DNA of 64,000 nt from Pseudomonadota bacterium (GTDB lineage: Bacteria; Chloroflexota; UBA5177): contig JAJPIP010000052.1 in the NCBI GenBank assembly GCA_021324655.1, positions 32,853 to 96,852 of the forward strand, in the 5' to 3' direction. The position numbers and the translations under genes were made by a program. Positions 16,496 to 25,212 of the stretch are shown here, piece by piece. How positions within the stretch are numbered: position 1 is the stretch's first letter; every line of letters starts with the position of its first letter. The notes beneath the pieces were generated by a model. The model saw nothing but the letters and a program-made list of their open reading frames with translations. It was not told where the DNA came from and did not search any database.

Positions 16496-18397
16496 GTGGC
16501 TGTACTGGGACGCGTTGACTACAAATGGCGGGCGTCGCTTGTCGTCGCGCTGGGTCTCTTCCTGTCGGTGCTCGACAGCACCATCGTCGCCGTGGCGCTC
16601 CCGGCGATGCGGCATGACTTCTCCACCGACTTCAACACCATCACCTGGGTGGTGTCGGCGTACCTCCTGGCCCAGGCTGCCATCGTGCCCGTCACCGGCT
16701 ATGTGACCGACCGTGCCGGCACCAAGCGCGTCTTTGTCGTGGCGACGGCGGTCTTCGTTCTCGGCTCCGTGCTATGCGCGTTGGCTCCCACCAAGGAGAT
16801 GTTGATCGCGGCGCGGGTCGTGCAGGGGCTGGGCGGAGGCGCCCTCTTCCCCACCTCGTTCGCCATCGCCTATCGCGCCTTCCCGCGCGACGAGTGGGGA
16901 CGAGCCACCGCGATCATCGGTGTGCCCGTCCTCCTGGCGCCTTCCCTGGGCCCGGTGATCGGCGGCTATCTGACCACCGCCTTTTCGTGGCGGGCTATCT
17001 TTGTCATCAATCTTCCCCTGGGTCTGCTGGCCCTGGGTCTCGGTGCCGCTCTGCTGCAGGGCAGGGATCGGCTCGAGGGAATCGAAGGCGGCGCCGCGCG
17101 GTTCGATGCGGCTGGGCTCGCCCTGGCCGTCCTTGCGTTCACCATCCTGGTGTACGGCCTGACCGAGGCCGGTATCAATGGTTGGGGCAATCCTGTTGTG
17201 ATTGGCGCACTGATCCTCGCCGGTGTCCTCCTGGCGATCCTCTGCGTGGTCGAATTGCGCTCGCGCTATCCGGTGCTGGATGTGCGCGTCTTCCGCTACG
17301 CGACCTTCTCGCGGGCGATCGTGCTGATCTGGCTGGCCGCCGCCTTTTACTATGGCAGCCTCTTCCTCATTCCCTTCTTCTTCGAGAGGGTTGAGGGACT
17401 CTCCGCGGTGACCGCCGGCGAGATCATGGTCAGTCAAGGCCTGGCGGCGGCGGTCGGTATCGCAGTAGGCGGCGAGCTGTATGGGAAGCTGGGACCTCGC
17501 ACCCTGGCGGTCACCGGCATGCTCGCTCTGGCGGTGTCGACCATCGGCTTCACCCGTCTCAGCGTCACGACCACCGGCCTGTCCCTCCAGATCTGGCTCA
17601 TCTTGCGTGGTCTCGGCCTGGGCCTCACCACGACGCCCCTCCAGAACCTCGCCCTGTCCGTCGTCGATCGGCGAGATCTGGCGCGTGGTACGTCCCTGGT
17701 GAACGTGACCAGGCAGGTGAGCACCGCGGCCGGCGTCGCGGCCCTGGCCGCGTACGTGGCTCAGCAAGCGGCGTCCCACGGTGCGGCGGCCGCCGCCTCC
17801 CTGCGTCACGGGACGCCCTCAGCCATGGTTGCCGCCTGTTCCGCGCATCCGGGCATCGCCGCCTGTATCCAGCGACACGCCATCGCGATGGGCCTCAACG
17901 ATGCGTTTTCGGTCGGTCTCGTCGCCTGCTCGCTGGCCGTTCTGCTGGCGCTGGTCGTCGGGAGGGACCCCAGCCTGGAGGCACTGCGGAGTAATGCGCC
18001 CGAGGTTGTCTCGGGTGCCTTCCCGTCTTTGTCGCGCGATGTCATGGTCGAGGCAGCCGGCCGTGCCCAGGCGCAGTCCTATGATACGGGCCACGTCATC
18101 GTCCGGCAGGGCGACCGGGGCGGCGACGTTTACATCATCGCGTCCGGGGATGTGCGCGTCACGCGCCGATCGGATGCCGGCGTGGAAACGGAGTTGCGCC
18201 GCCTGGGCGCCGGTCAGTACTTCGGGGAGATCGGCCTCCTGGCCAATTCGCCCCGCACCGCGACGGTCACGGCAATCTCTGCCGTCGACTTGCTCGTCCT
18301 GAACGAGGCCACGTTCCGAGATCTGGTCGGACGGTCGGAGGAAACGGCTGCCGACATCCGCCGCGTCATGGCCGAGCGCCTGGCCGTCCTGCCGTAG
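16496..18397 (+). CDS. DHA2-type MFS efflux pump fused to a cyclic-nucleotide-binding domain
   Basis: 633 residues from GTG 16496. The first ~500 residues are a 14-helix major facilitator of the EmrB/QacA drug-proton antiporter type, with LDSTIVAVALPAM near residue 28 and GYVTDRAGTKRVF near 73 (motif A). Residues ~525-630 form a CRP-like cNMP-binding domain: VIVRQGDRGGDVYIIASG, then the phosphate-binding cassette YFGEIGLLANSPRTATV with the Glu and Arg that contact cyclic nucleotide both present. There is no helix-turn-helix, so the domain should act on the pump and not on DNA. The last 32 bp overlap the convergent glycosyltransferase gene. A start at 16421 is in frame but lies within the promoter. 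Confidence 0.85.
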   Translation: MAVLGRVDYKWRASLVVALGLFLSVLDSTIVAVALPAMRHDFSTDFNTITWVVSAYLLAQAAIVPVTGYVTDRAGTKRVFVVATAVFVLGSVLCALAPTKEMLIAARVVQGLGGGALFPTSFAIAYRAFPRDEWGRATAIIGVPVLLAPSLGPVIGGYLTTAFSWRAIFVINLPLGLLALGLGAALLQGRDRLEGIEGGAARFDAAGLALAVLAFTILVYGLTEAGINGWGNPVVIGALILAGVLLAILCVVELRSRYPVLDVRVFRYATFSRAIVLIWLAAAFYYGSLFLIPFFFERVEGLSAVTAGEIMVSQGLAAAVGIAVGGELYGKLGPRTLAVTGMLALAVSTIGFTRLSVTTTGLSLQIWLILRGLGLGLTTTPLQNLALSVVDRRDLARGTSLVNVTRQVSTAAGVAALAAYVAQQAASHGAAAAASLRHGTPSAMVAACSAHPGIAACIQRHAIAMGLNDAFSVGLVACSLAVLLALVVGRDPSLEALRSNAPEVVSGAFPSLSRDVMVEAAGRAQAQSYDTGHVIVRQGDRGGDVYIIASGDVRVTRRSDAGVETELRRLGAGQYFGEIGLLANSPRTATVTAISAVDLLVLNEATFRDLVGRSEETAADIRRVMAERLAVLP

Positions 18398-19529
18398 CTC
18401 TGTCTCTTCCGCCGTCGAGTAGTCGTCCGCGGCGCAGAACTTCTGCATAGACCGTTGCCGTGCGCGCCACCATCCCGTCCGCCGTAAAGTAGCGCTGCGC
18501 CCGCTCTCTTCCGCAAAGCCCAAAGGCAGAAGTCCGAGACGAGGGACTGAGGTCGCACAGTCGTTGTGCGAGAGCCGCGCTGTCGCCGATGGGGACCACG
18601 AAACCGGACTCGCCGCCGGCGATCTGGACTGGTACGTCGCCAGTGCTGGTCGCCACCACCGGCAGTCCGACCGCCATCGCCTCCAGCACGGCAATGGGAG
18701 CACACTCGCTCCGCGATGTCAGGACAAGAACGTCGGCGGCAGGTAGGAGGTCGCGGGCCGGGGTGTATGCACCAATAAATCGACAGCGGCGGTGCAGGCC
18801 CAGCCATCGCGCCCGCGCCTCGATAGAGGGACGTAGCGGGCCGTCCCCCACCAGAAAGAAGTGCGCTCGATCATTGCGTGCCGCGACGGCAGCGGCCGCC
18901 TCGACAAAGAGCAGGGGATCCTTGTCGGGAACGCACCGTGCGACGTGGGCGACAACGTACGCCTGGGGCGGTAGATCAAACAGCCGGCGTACGGTCGCAC
19001 GCTCGTGTGGCGGGCAGGAGAGGCGAGGAAGATCGACGCCATTCGGTATGACAACTCTTCTCGCGTCTCCTGCAATGTCGGCCGCGGCATTGGCCGCGAC
19101 GGCGATGACGGCGTCCGCCTGCCGCTCCACCCGCCCCTGGCGTGCTCGCTCCTCCTCTCCCTGCCAGGTGTTCATGCTGTGCCGGGTGAGGACGAGGGGT
19201 AATCCGGACGCGCGAGAGGCGACTGCAGCGGCCAGCGACGCGGCGTGCAGGTGGCCGTGGATGAGGTCGAAGCCTTCCCCGGCGACGCGAACGAGGCGGG
19301 CGGTGAAGGCAGGATGGAGCGACCGCCGAATACTGCGAGAGGTAAGTGACCGGACAGTGATACCGGCCGCGCCGAAAGCCGGCGTCATCTTTCCCCGGCC
19401 CGAGGTGGCGACCACCACCTCATACCCGTGGCGGCGCAGGCCGGATGCCAGCGTCAGGATATGCTGCTGTGCACCCCCGACTTCCAGGTCGTCCACCACG
19501 GCCAGGACGCGGATCATCTGTTCTTGCAT
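18366..19529 (-). CDS. Glycosyltransferase family 4
   Basis: 387-residue GT-B glycosyltransferase of the GT4 type, using a nucleotide sugar on a cytoplasmic acceptor. The N-terminus VVDDLEVGGAQQHILTL (near residue 11) is the acceptor-site glycine loop. The C-terminal half has NGVDLPRL near 167, VARCVPDKDPLLFVEA near 204 and the GT4 E-x7-E motif as SECAPIAVLEAMAVGLPVV near 283. The ATG at 19529 follows GGAG by 5 nt; an internal ATG at MIRVLAVV is possible. No cell-wall or polysaccharide partner is adjacent, so the acceptor is unknown. Confidence 0.85.
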   Translation of the reverse strand: MQEQMIRVLAVVDDLEVGGAQQHILTLASGLRRHGYEVVVATSGRGKMTPAFGAAGITVRSLTSRSIRRSLHPAFTARLVRVAGEGFDLIHGHLHAASLAAAVASRASGLPLVLTRHSMNTWQGEEERARQGRVERQADAVIAVAANAAADIAGDARRVVIPNGVDLPRLSCPPHERATVRRLFDLPPQAYVVAHVARCVPDKDPLLFVEAAAAVAARNDRAHFFLVGDGPLRPSIEARARWLGLHRRCRFIGAYTPARDLLPAADVLVLTSRSECAPIAVLEAMAVGLPVVATSTGDVPVQIAGGESGFVVPIGDSAALAQRLCDLSPSSRTSAFGLCGRERAQRYFTADGMVARTATVYAEVLRRGRLLDGGRDRATAGRPGARP

Positions 19530-19564
19530 CGAGACTCCATGCCGTTTCCCATAATCATCTCGCT

Positions 19565-20395
19565 ATGTATCGCCTGATCGCCGTGGATCTGGACGGCACT
19601 CTTCTGATGCCGGGTCACCGTCTTTCCGCCCGGACACGCACTGCCGTCACCTCGTTGATTGAGCGCGGCGTCCACGTCGTCGTCGCCACGGGTCGCCCCT
19701 TCGAGATCGCGCGGTCGTTCTGTCCGGGCATTCCGTTTGTCGCCCCGCAAATCTCGTACAACGGTGCCGTTGTGTATGACCCCGTCGCTGACCGCGCCAT
19801 ATCGCGCACCCTGGCGCCGGCGGGCTTTGTGCCTGCCGTGATCGATTTTTTGTTGACGGCCGGTATCCCGGTGGTGGCCTGTGGCGTGGACCGCGTCTAC
19901 CTGGATGAGCGCATCTCCAATCCGGAAGACTGGGTTCCACCGAGCGCGGAGCCGGGGCACTTCCTCCGCGACATGCGAGCGGCACCGGCGGACGGAATCA
20001 TCAAGATCGTGGGGGACAGCGACGCCGCGACCATTACCCGCCTTCGCCCCCTCGCCGAGACACAATTTGGTGACTCGCTCTACGTTACCCAGACATCACC
20101 CAACCTGCTCGAGTTTCTCAATCCGGCAGCCTCGAAGGGGGCGGCCTTGCGTCACATCGCGGGGACGCTCGGTATCCCCCGCCGCGAGATCCTCGTCTTT
20201 GGCGACAGTCACAACGATCTGACCATGTTCGCGGCCGCCGGCTTCTCGGTGGCCATGGGCAATGCCTCGGAAGAGGTCAAGGGGGCGGCCGGCCGCGTTA
20301 CCCTGAGCAACGAGCGTGACGGAGTCGCGGTCGCCCTGGAAGAGATGGGGCTGGTAAGGCGTTACGAGGACAATGGGCTGTCGCACGTTGTCTGA
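19565..20395 (+). CDS. Cof-type HAD-IIB phosphatase
   Basis: 276-residue haloacid dehalogenase-like hydrolase, subfamily IIB (Cof/YidA). Motif I is AVDLDGTLL at about residues 6-14 with both Asp residues. Motif II is VVATGRPFE near 42. The Lys of motif III is in ASKGAALRHI near 193, and motif IV is LVFGDSHNDLTMFAAAG near 214. Likely substrates are sugar phosphates or FMN-type compounds. No good ribosome binding site precedes the ATG; CATAAT at 19550-19555 hints at a very short leader. It precedes the dehydratase operon by 15 bp and may be its first gene. Confidence 0.85.
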   Translation: MYRLIAVDLDGTLLMPGHRLSARTRTAVTSLIERGVHVVVATGRPFEIARSFCPGIPFVAPQISYNGAVVYDPVADRAISRTLAPAGFVPAVIDFLLTAGIPVVACGVDRVYLDERISNPEDWVPPSAEPGHFLRDMRAAPADGIIKIVGDSDAATITRLRPLAETQFGDSLYVTQTSPNLLEFLNPAASKGAALRHIAGTLGIPRREILVFGDSHNDLTMFAAAGFSVAMGNASEEVKGAAGRVTLSNERDGVAVALEEMGLVRRYEDNGLSHVV

Positions 20396-20410
20396 AGGGA
20401 GGTCCGGTGC

Positions 20411-21571
20411 ATGAAGATTACGGGGATTCGCCCGCTCGTCCTTGGCACCGCCTGGCGTAATCTGACGTTTGTCGTCGTGACCACCGATGAAGGGATCGAG
20501 GGCGTCGGCGAAGTCCGCATGGTCAACAACACCGAGACACTACTTGGGTATCTGCGTGAAGCGGTGCCGCATCACGTGCTGGGCGCCGATCCGTTCGCCA
20601 TCGAGGCGCTGGTGCAGCGCATGTGGCACCACGACTACGGCCGGCCCGGCCAGGTGGAGATGAGCGGGATCGCCGTCATCGAGATGGCCTGCTGGGACAT
20701 CGTGGGGAAGGCGCTCAACCAGCCCGTCTATCGTCTGCTGGGCGGGCCGGTGAGGGATCGCATCAAGGCGTATGCCAACGGCTGGTATACCGTCGAGCGC
20801 ACCCCCGAGGAGTTCTTTGCCGCGGCGCAACGCGTGATCGCCAAGGGCTACCGCGCCCTCAAAGTCGATCCCTTCGGGGCCGGCTCATTCGAGCTATCCC
20901 GTCAGGATCGCCTGCACGCCGCCGGGCTCGTCGAGGCGATCCGCGCGGCGGTCGGGCCCGACGTGGAGATCTTGATCGAGATGCACGGGCGGTTTACCCC
21001 GGCGCAGGCAATCACCATGGCGAACGACCTCCAGGAGTTTGACCCGGGCTGGATCGAGGAACCCGTGCCACCGGAGAACCTGGCTGCTCTGAAGAAGGTC
21101 TCTGACCACGTCGATATCCCGGTCGCCACCGGAGAGCGCATTCACTTGCGTCCCGAGTACCGCGAGCTCTTCGAGCTGCAGGCGTGCGATGTCGTGCAGA
21201 CCGATCTCACCATGACCGGCGGCATTCTGGAGACCCGGAAGATCGCCAGCTGGGCGGAGTCCTACTATCTGCAGATGGCGCCGCACAATGTGGGTGGTCC
21301 CGTGTCGACGGCAGCGGCCCTGCACCTCGCTGCCGCCACTCCCAACTTCAAGATTCAGGAACACTTCAATGACTTCGCCGAGCCGTACGTGCACGAGGCG
21401 GCACCCGGGAACCCACCCGTTGTCGACGGGTATTTTGCTCTTCCCACGGGACCGGGCCTGGGAGTCACCGTGCACGAGGACGTCGTCCGGGAGCATCCGG
21501 CTCGAGATATTTATTTTGATCTGTTCACCGACAACTGGCATTTGCGACAGGCGGAAGCCAAGCCTGTCTAG
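20411..21571 (+). CDS. Enolase-superfamily sugar acid dehydratase (mandelate racemase/muconate lactonizing type)
   Basis: 386-residue mandelate racemase/muconate lactonizing enzyme. It has the capping domain, then a barrel with ALKVDPFG near residue 155, IEMHGRF near 192 (placed like the D-x-H of D-galactonate dehydratase but with Glu), WIEEPVPPEN near 217, ATGERI near 243 and APHNVGGP near 293, where the His would be the acid catalyst. This set of residues fits an acid-sugar dehydratase better than a racemase. Its start is preceded by AGGGAGG. It is followed immediately by the TIM-barrel gene, whose AGGAGG overlaps this stop. Confidence 0.85.
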   Translation: MKITGIRPLVLGTAWRNLTFVVVTTDEGIEGVGEVRMVNNTETLLGYLREAVPHHVLGADPFAIEALVQRMWHHDYGRPGQVEMSGIAVIEMACWDIVGKALNQPVYRLLGGPVRDRIKAYANGWYTVERTPEEFFAAAQRVIAKGYRALKVDPFGAGSFELSRQDRLHAAGLVEAIRAAVGPDVEILIEMHGRFTPAQAITMANDLQEFDPGWIEEPVPPENLAALKKVSDHVDIPVATGERIHLRPEYRELFELQACDVVQTDLTMTGGILETRKIASWAESYYLQMAPHNVGGPVSTAAALHLAAATPNFKIQEHFNDFAEPYVHEAAPGNPPVVDGYFALPTGPGLGVTVHEDVVREHPARDIYFDLFTDNWHLRQAEAKPV

Positions 21572-21581
21572 GAGGCACGTC

Positions 21582-22529
21582 ATGGCATCAACGCGCCCGT
21601 TCCTGTCCTCGCTGGGCCTGCCGCCGGGCGACCTGTATGACCTGCCGTCGTCCGGGAAGCGCTTCCCGGATGGCGCGCAGTACCGCATTGAGATTCCGAG
21701 CACGGAGGGGCCGCGCTGCCTGGAGGCCGTGCTGGAAGAGGCGGTGCGCCGTGACGTGCCGGTCCACCGCGTCTCGCAAGGGTCGGGTGTGGGTTTGCTG
21801 ACCGCGGCCGAGCTGGACGAAACGGCCCGCATGGCGGCCGATGCGCGGGTTGAGGTCAGCCTCTTCGCGCGTCCCAACGCGTCCTGGCAGACCTCCGCCA
21901 TGGCACGTTCCGACGCGGGAGCCGTTCTCGCTCCCGCCGCCTGGGGACAGGAGGGGGTGGTGGCGGCTCTGGACGAGGTGCGGCGGGCAGCCGATCACGG
22001 CATTCGTAGCGTCCTCATCGCCGACATCGGCGTCCTCTCGGTGTTCGGATCCCTGCGTGCCGCCGGAGAGCTGCCGGCCGATATGCAGGCCAAAGTGTCG
22101 GTCATGATGACCGTCTCCAACCCGGCGACGGCTCGGCTCGTCGCCCAGCTTGGGGCGAACACGATCAACGTGCCGTCCGATCTCACCCTGCCGCAGCTCG
22201 CTGCCATCCGCGCCGTGATCGATCTCCCCATCGATATCTACATCGAATCGCCGGACAATCTCGGCGGATTTCTCCGCTATCCCGAGATGGTCGAGATCAT
22301 TCGCGTCTGCGCGCCCGTCTATCTCAAATTCGGTCTGCGGAATGCGCCGGACGTCTATCCGTCGGGGACTCATCTGGAGGGAGCGGTTGTGGCCCTCTCG
22401 CGTGAGCGTGTCCGGCGCGCCGAGATTGCGCTGGAGATGCTGCAGGCCGCAGAACCGCAGCTCCAGACCTCTGAAATCGGCGCAGCCGGCCTGGCTCTGC
22501 CGCAGCCGGCGCGTGCTTTAGCCACATGA
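21582..22529 (+). CDS. Predicted TIM-barrel protein, peptidase U32-like, function unknown
   Basis: 315 residues. The start at 21582 is fixed by AGGAGG at 21570-21575; the frame also runs upstream through the previous gene and should be ignored there. Repeated beta-alpha units with VLIADIGVL, TINVPSDLTLPQLAAI, DIYIESPDNLGGFLRYPE and PVYLKFGLRN suggest a TIM barrel, and the last two blocks resemble U32-peptidase-type or sugar-lyase barrels. I know no reaction for it. Position between a sugar-acid dehydratase and a GH4/PfkB pair suggests it acts in the same pathway, perhaps as an aldolase or isomerase. Confidence 0.7.
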   Translation: MASTRPFLSSLGLPPGDLYDLPSSGKRFPDGAQYRIEIPSTEGPRCLEAVLEEAVRRDVPVHRVSQGSGVGLLTAAELDETARMAADARVEVSLFARPNASWQTSAMARSDAGAVLAPAAWGQEGVVAALDEVRRAADHGIRSVLIADIGVLSVFGSLRAAGELPADMQAKVSVMMTVSNPATARLVAQLGANTINVPSDLTLPQLAAIRAVIDLPIDIYIESPDNLGGFLRYPEMVEIIRVCAPVYLKFGLRNAPDVYPSGTHLEGAVVALSRERVRRAEIALEMLQAAEPQLQTSEIGAAGLALPQPARALAT

Positions 22530-22760
22530 GCGGGCATATGTTCACTGGACCGGACCCACTCCCGGTACGCCAACGTGTAAAACCTGTTCGCTGTAGGAAG
22601 GGACCGCGGAGCGGAGCAGTGCCGCGCCGCCCTACCCGCGGGGCGGTGTCATATGTCGTTGGCGCCTCGTTTGCACGCGCCACCCGAAGGAGTTGAGCCC
22701 TGTCACGGGGCACCTCGCCGGCTCGGCACGACCCAATCAATCACGTAGGAGAAGCACTCT

Positions 22761-24062
22761 TTGGCACGGATCAAACTGGCGTACATTGGGGGCGGTAGCA
22801 CGCGTGCCCCGGGGACCGTCGCGTCCTTCATCGAGCAGGGAGAGAATTTCGACGGCTCGGAGGTCGCGCTGATCGATCTCGACGCCGCGCGCCTCGGCGT
22901 GGTCAAAATGCTGGCCGAGAAGATGGCGGCTAATCGAGGGCTTGACCTCACCTTCGTGGCCACGACTGACCGACGCGCCGGCCTCGATTCCGCCGATGCC
23001 GTGCTGACGAGCTTCCGTCCCGGTGGTTTCGAGGCTCGGAAGCTGGACGAGAGCATTCCGCTCAGGCACGGGGTCATCGGGCAGGAGACGCAGGGACCGG
23101 GCGGATTCTTCATGGCGCTGCGCTCCATTCACGTCATGCAGGGGATCATCGCCGACATGGAGGCGGTTGCGCCGGGGGCGCGCTTGTTCAACTACACCAA
23201 CCCCATCAATATCGTCTCCGAAGCGGTGACCCACCACACCGATATCCCCACTGTCTCCTTCTGTGAGGGGCCGCTGTATTTCCCGGAGGAGCTTGCGGTG
23301 GCCGCCGACCTCGATCCGGCGCAGCTCGATACGGTGATGATCGGCCTCAACCACGGCAGCTGGAGCGTGCGGCATCTGTATGACGGGCAAGATCTCATCC
23401 CGCTCATTCAGGACGCCTATGAGCGCAAGAAGGACGATCCCGCCACCGATCCGCATGACCGGCGCCAGCTCGAGCTGGCCTCCGTCATGGAAGCCGTGCC
23501 GGCCGATTACTTTCAGTACTACTACTTCCAGGATGAGATCCTGGCGGAGCTGCAAGCCAAGCCCACCACGCGGGCGGAGGACATCATTGCCGCCATGCCG
23601 GACTACTGGGCGCACTATCGGGAGCAGGCGGCCTCCGCCGAACCCGTGCTCGATGCGGCCCGGTCCCGCGGAGGGATCAATGAGCTGGAGCTGGCGCTGG
23701 ACGCGATGGATGCGATCTACAACGACCGCAAGGAGGTATGGCCAGTGAACGTGCCCAATCGTGGGACGATTCCGGGCTTCCCCGATGACCTGGTGGTCGA
23801 AGTGCCGGGCTACATCGACCGGCACGGTGTGGCGCCCATCGGCCAGGGACCTCTGCCACGCCATCTCGACGGTCTGGTGAAGATGCTGGGCGAGTATCAG
23901 GCTCTCGCTGCCGAGGCCGGCTGGTCCGGCACCCGCGTCGATGCCATTCGGGCGCTGGCCACGAATCCCCTGGTCCTCTCGCTCCCCAAAGCGGAAGCGA
24001 TCTACGACGAGATGGCGGCGGCACACGGGGAGCATTTACCGGAAAGGCTTCTTCGCTCGTGA
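22761..24062 (+). CDS. Glycoside hydrolase family 4 protein
   Basis: 433-residue GH4 enzyme, which cleaves glycosides by an NAD- and divalent-metal-dependent redox elimination. The NAD loop is YIGGGSTRAPG near residue 8. FNYTNPINIV near 143 and SFCEGP near 167 carry the metal-ligand Cys region, and GLNHGSW near 195 holds the metal-ligand His. VNVPNRGTIPGFPDD near 329 is also a family block. The start is TTG, with AGGAG about 8 nt upstream. The stop overlaps the PfkB kinase start by 4 bp, so the sugar released is probably phosphorylated next. Specificity (alpha or beta, phosphorylated or free sugar) cannot be fixed from sequence. Confidence 0.87.
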   Translation: MARIKLAYIGGGSTRAPGTVASFIEQGENFDGSEVALIDLDAARLGVVKMLAEKMAANRGLDLTFVATTDRRAGLDSADAVLTSFRPGGFEARKLDESIPLRHGVIGQETQGPGGFFMALRSIHVMQGIIADMEAVAPGARLFNYTNPINIVSEAVTHHTDIPTVSFCEGPLYFPEELAVAADLDPAQLDTVMIGLNHGSWSVRHLYDGQDLIPLIQDAYERKKDDPATDPHDRRQLELASVMEAVPADYFQYYYFQDEILAELQAKPTTRAEDIIAAMPDYWAHYREQAASAEPVLDAARSRGGINELELALDAMDAIYNDRKEVWPVNVPNRGTIPGFPDDLVVEVPGYIDRHGVAPIGQGPLPRHLDGLVKMLGEYQALAAEAGWSGTRVDAIRALATNPLVLSLPKAEAIYDEMAAAHGEHLPERLLRS

Positions 24063-24994
24063 CGAGCGACCCCACGTATGACATCCTCATGGCGGGCACG
24101 CCGTCGGTCGACCTGACCTTCGCCCTGTCGACAGATGCCCTTCCGCATCTCGGCCAGGAGTGCTTCGCCGACGCCTTTGCCATGAATCCGGGGGCGCCTC
24201 TGACGACCGCCTTCCCCCTCACGCGTCTCGGCATTCGTGTGGGGTTGCGGGCGCACCTCGGCAACGATCCGATGAGTCGCTTTGTCGCCGACCGCATGCG
24301 AGAGATCGGTATGTGCCTTGACCTGATCGAATGGATAGACCGGCCGATGCCGATCATCAGTGCGGGCATCTCCCTTCCCCATGATCGCCTCTTCATTACC
24401 TACGACGGGACCGACGCGGTGCCGCTGCCTCCGCTCCATATCACGGTCGCAGACCTCGACCGCTATCGTCCCCGGGCGCTCACGGTCGGGATCGGGACTC
24501 GTCAAGACGTGATCCTGGCGGCCCGCCGGCGCGGCATTCTTCTCTTTCTCGATACCTACTGGGATCTGAAGATGCTCCATTCGTCCGCCTTGCAGGAGCT
24601 GCTGCCTCTGGTGGATGTCTTCTCTCCCAATCTTCCGGAGGCTCTCGAGATGACCGGGACAGGCAGCGCGGCCGAGGCGCTGGACGTCCTCAGCGGCACG
24701 GTGCGCCGGGTCGCCATCAAGATGGGCGGGGAGGGCTGCCTGGCGTCGTGTGATGGGAACCGTTTCGTGGTCCCGGCGGTACCCGTCTGCGCGGTCGATA
24801 CCACGGGTGCCGGTGACAACTTCGATGCCGGCCTTATCTACGGTCTGCTCACCGGCCGGTCCTTCGAGATGAGCCTCCATCTCGCCAATATTGCCGGTGG
24901 GCTGTCCACCACGGTGCACGGCGGCAGCAACGCGGCCATTTCTCCCGGGATGCTGGAGGAGTATGCAGCGACAGTGTATGGCGACATCGCCTGA
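24059..24994 (+). CDS. PfkB-family carbohydrate kinase
   Basis: 311-residue ribokinase-like kinase. The N-terminus DILMAGTPSVDLTF fits signature 1 loosely, and FAMNPGAPLTTAFPLTRLG replaces the usual GG-N-A pattern with Pro-Gly. Signature 2, DTTGAGDNFDAG near residue 245, is intact with its catalytic Asp. The GTG start overlaps the GH4 stop. Together with GH4 and the upstream dehydratase it forms a sugar-degradation unit. The altered first signature suggests a substrate other than ribose or fructose. Confidence 0.85.
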   Translation: MTSDPTYDILMAGTPSVDLTFALSTDALPHLGQECFADAFAMNPGAPLTTAFPLTRLGIRVGLRAHLGNDPMSRFVADRMREIGMCLDLIEWIDRPMPIISAGISLPHDRLFITYDGTDAVPLPPLHITVADLDRYRPRALTVGIGTRQDVILAARRRGILLFLDTYWDLKMLHSSALQELLPLVDVFSPNLPEALEMTGTGSAAEALDVLSGTVRRVAIKMGGEGCLASCDGNRFVVPAVPVCAVDTTGAGDNFDAGLIYGLLTGRSFEMSLHLANIAGGLSTTVHGGSNAAISPGMLEEYAATVYGDIA

Positions 24995-25212
24995 CGCCCA
25001 TGGCCGTCATCCACCTCTGTGACGCTGCGCCGTACCGATTCGTTATGCAGTAGACGACGTGGTTGCGACGCACCTGCGGTGTTATAACTTGCCTATCAGG
25101 TCTCTCTCGATGACGGGGAAGGGACCGCACACGAAGAGGAGGACAAGAGCGCGACAGCAGTTGAGTCGATCGTGGCGATCATTCCGGCAATCAGCGACTG
25201 GAGGAGAGTTGC

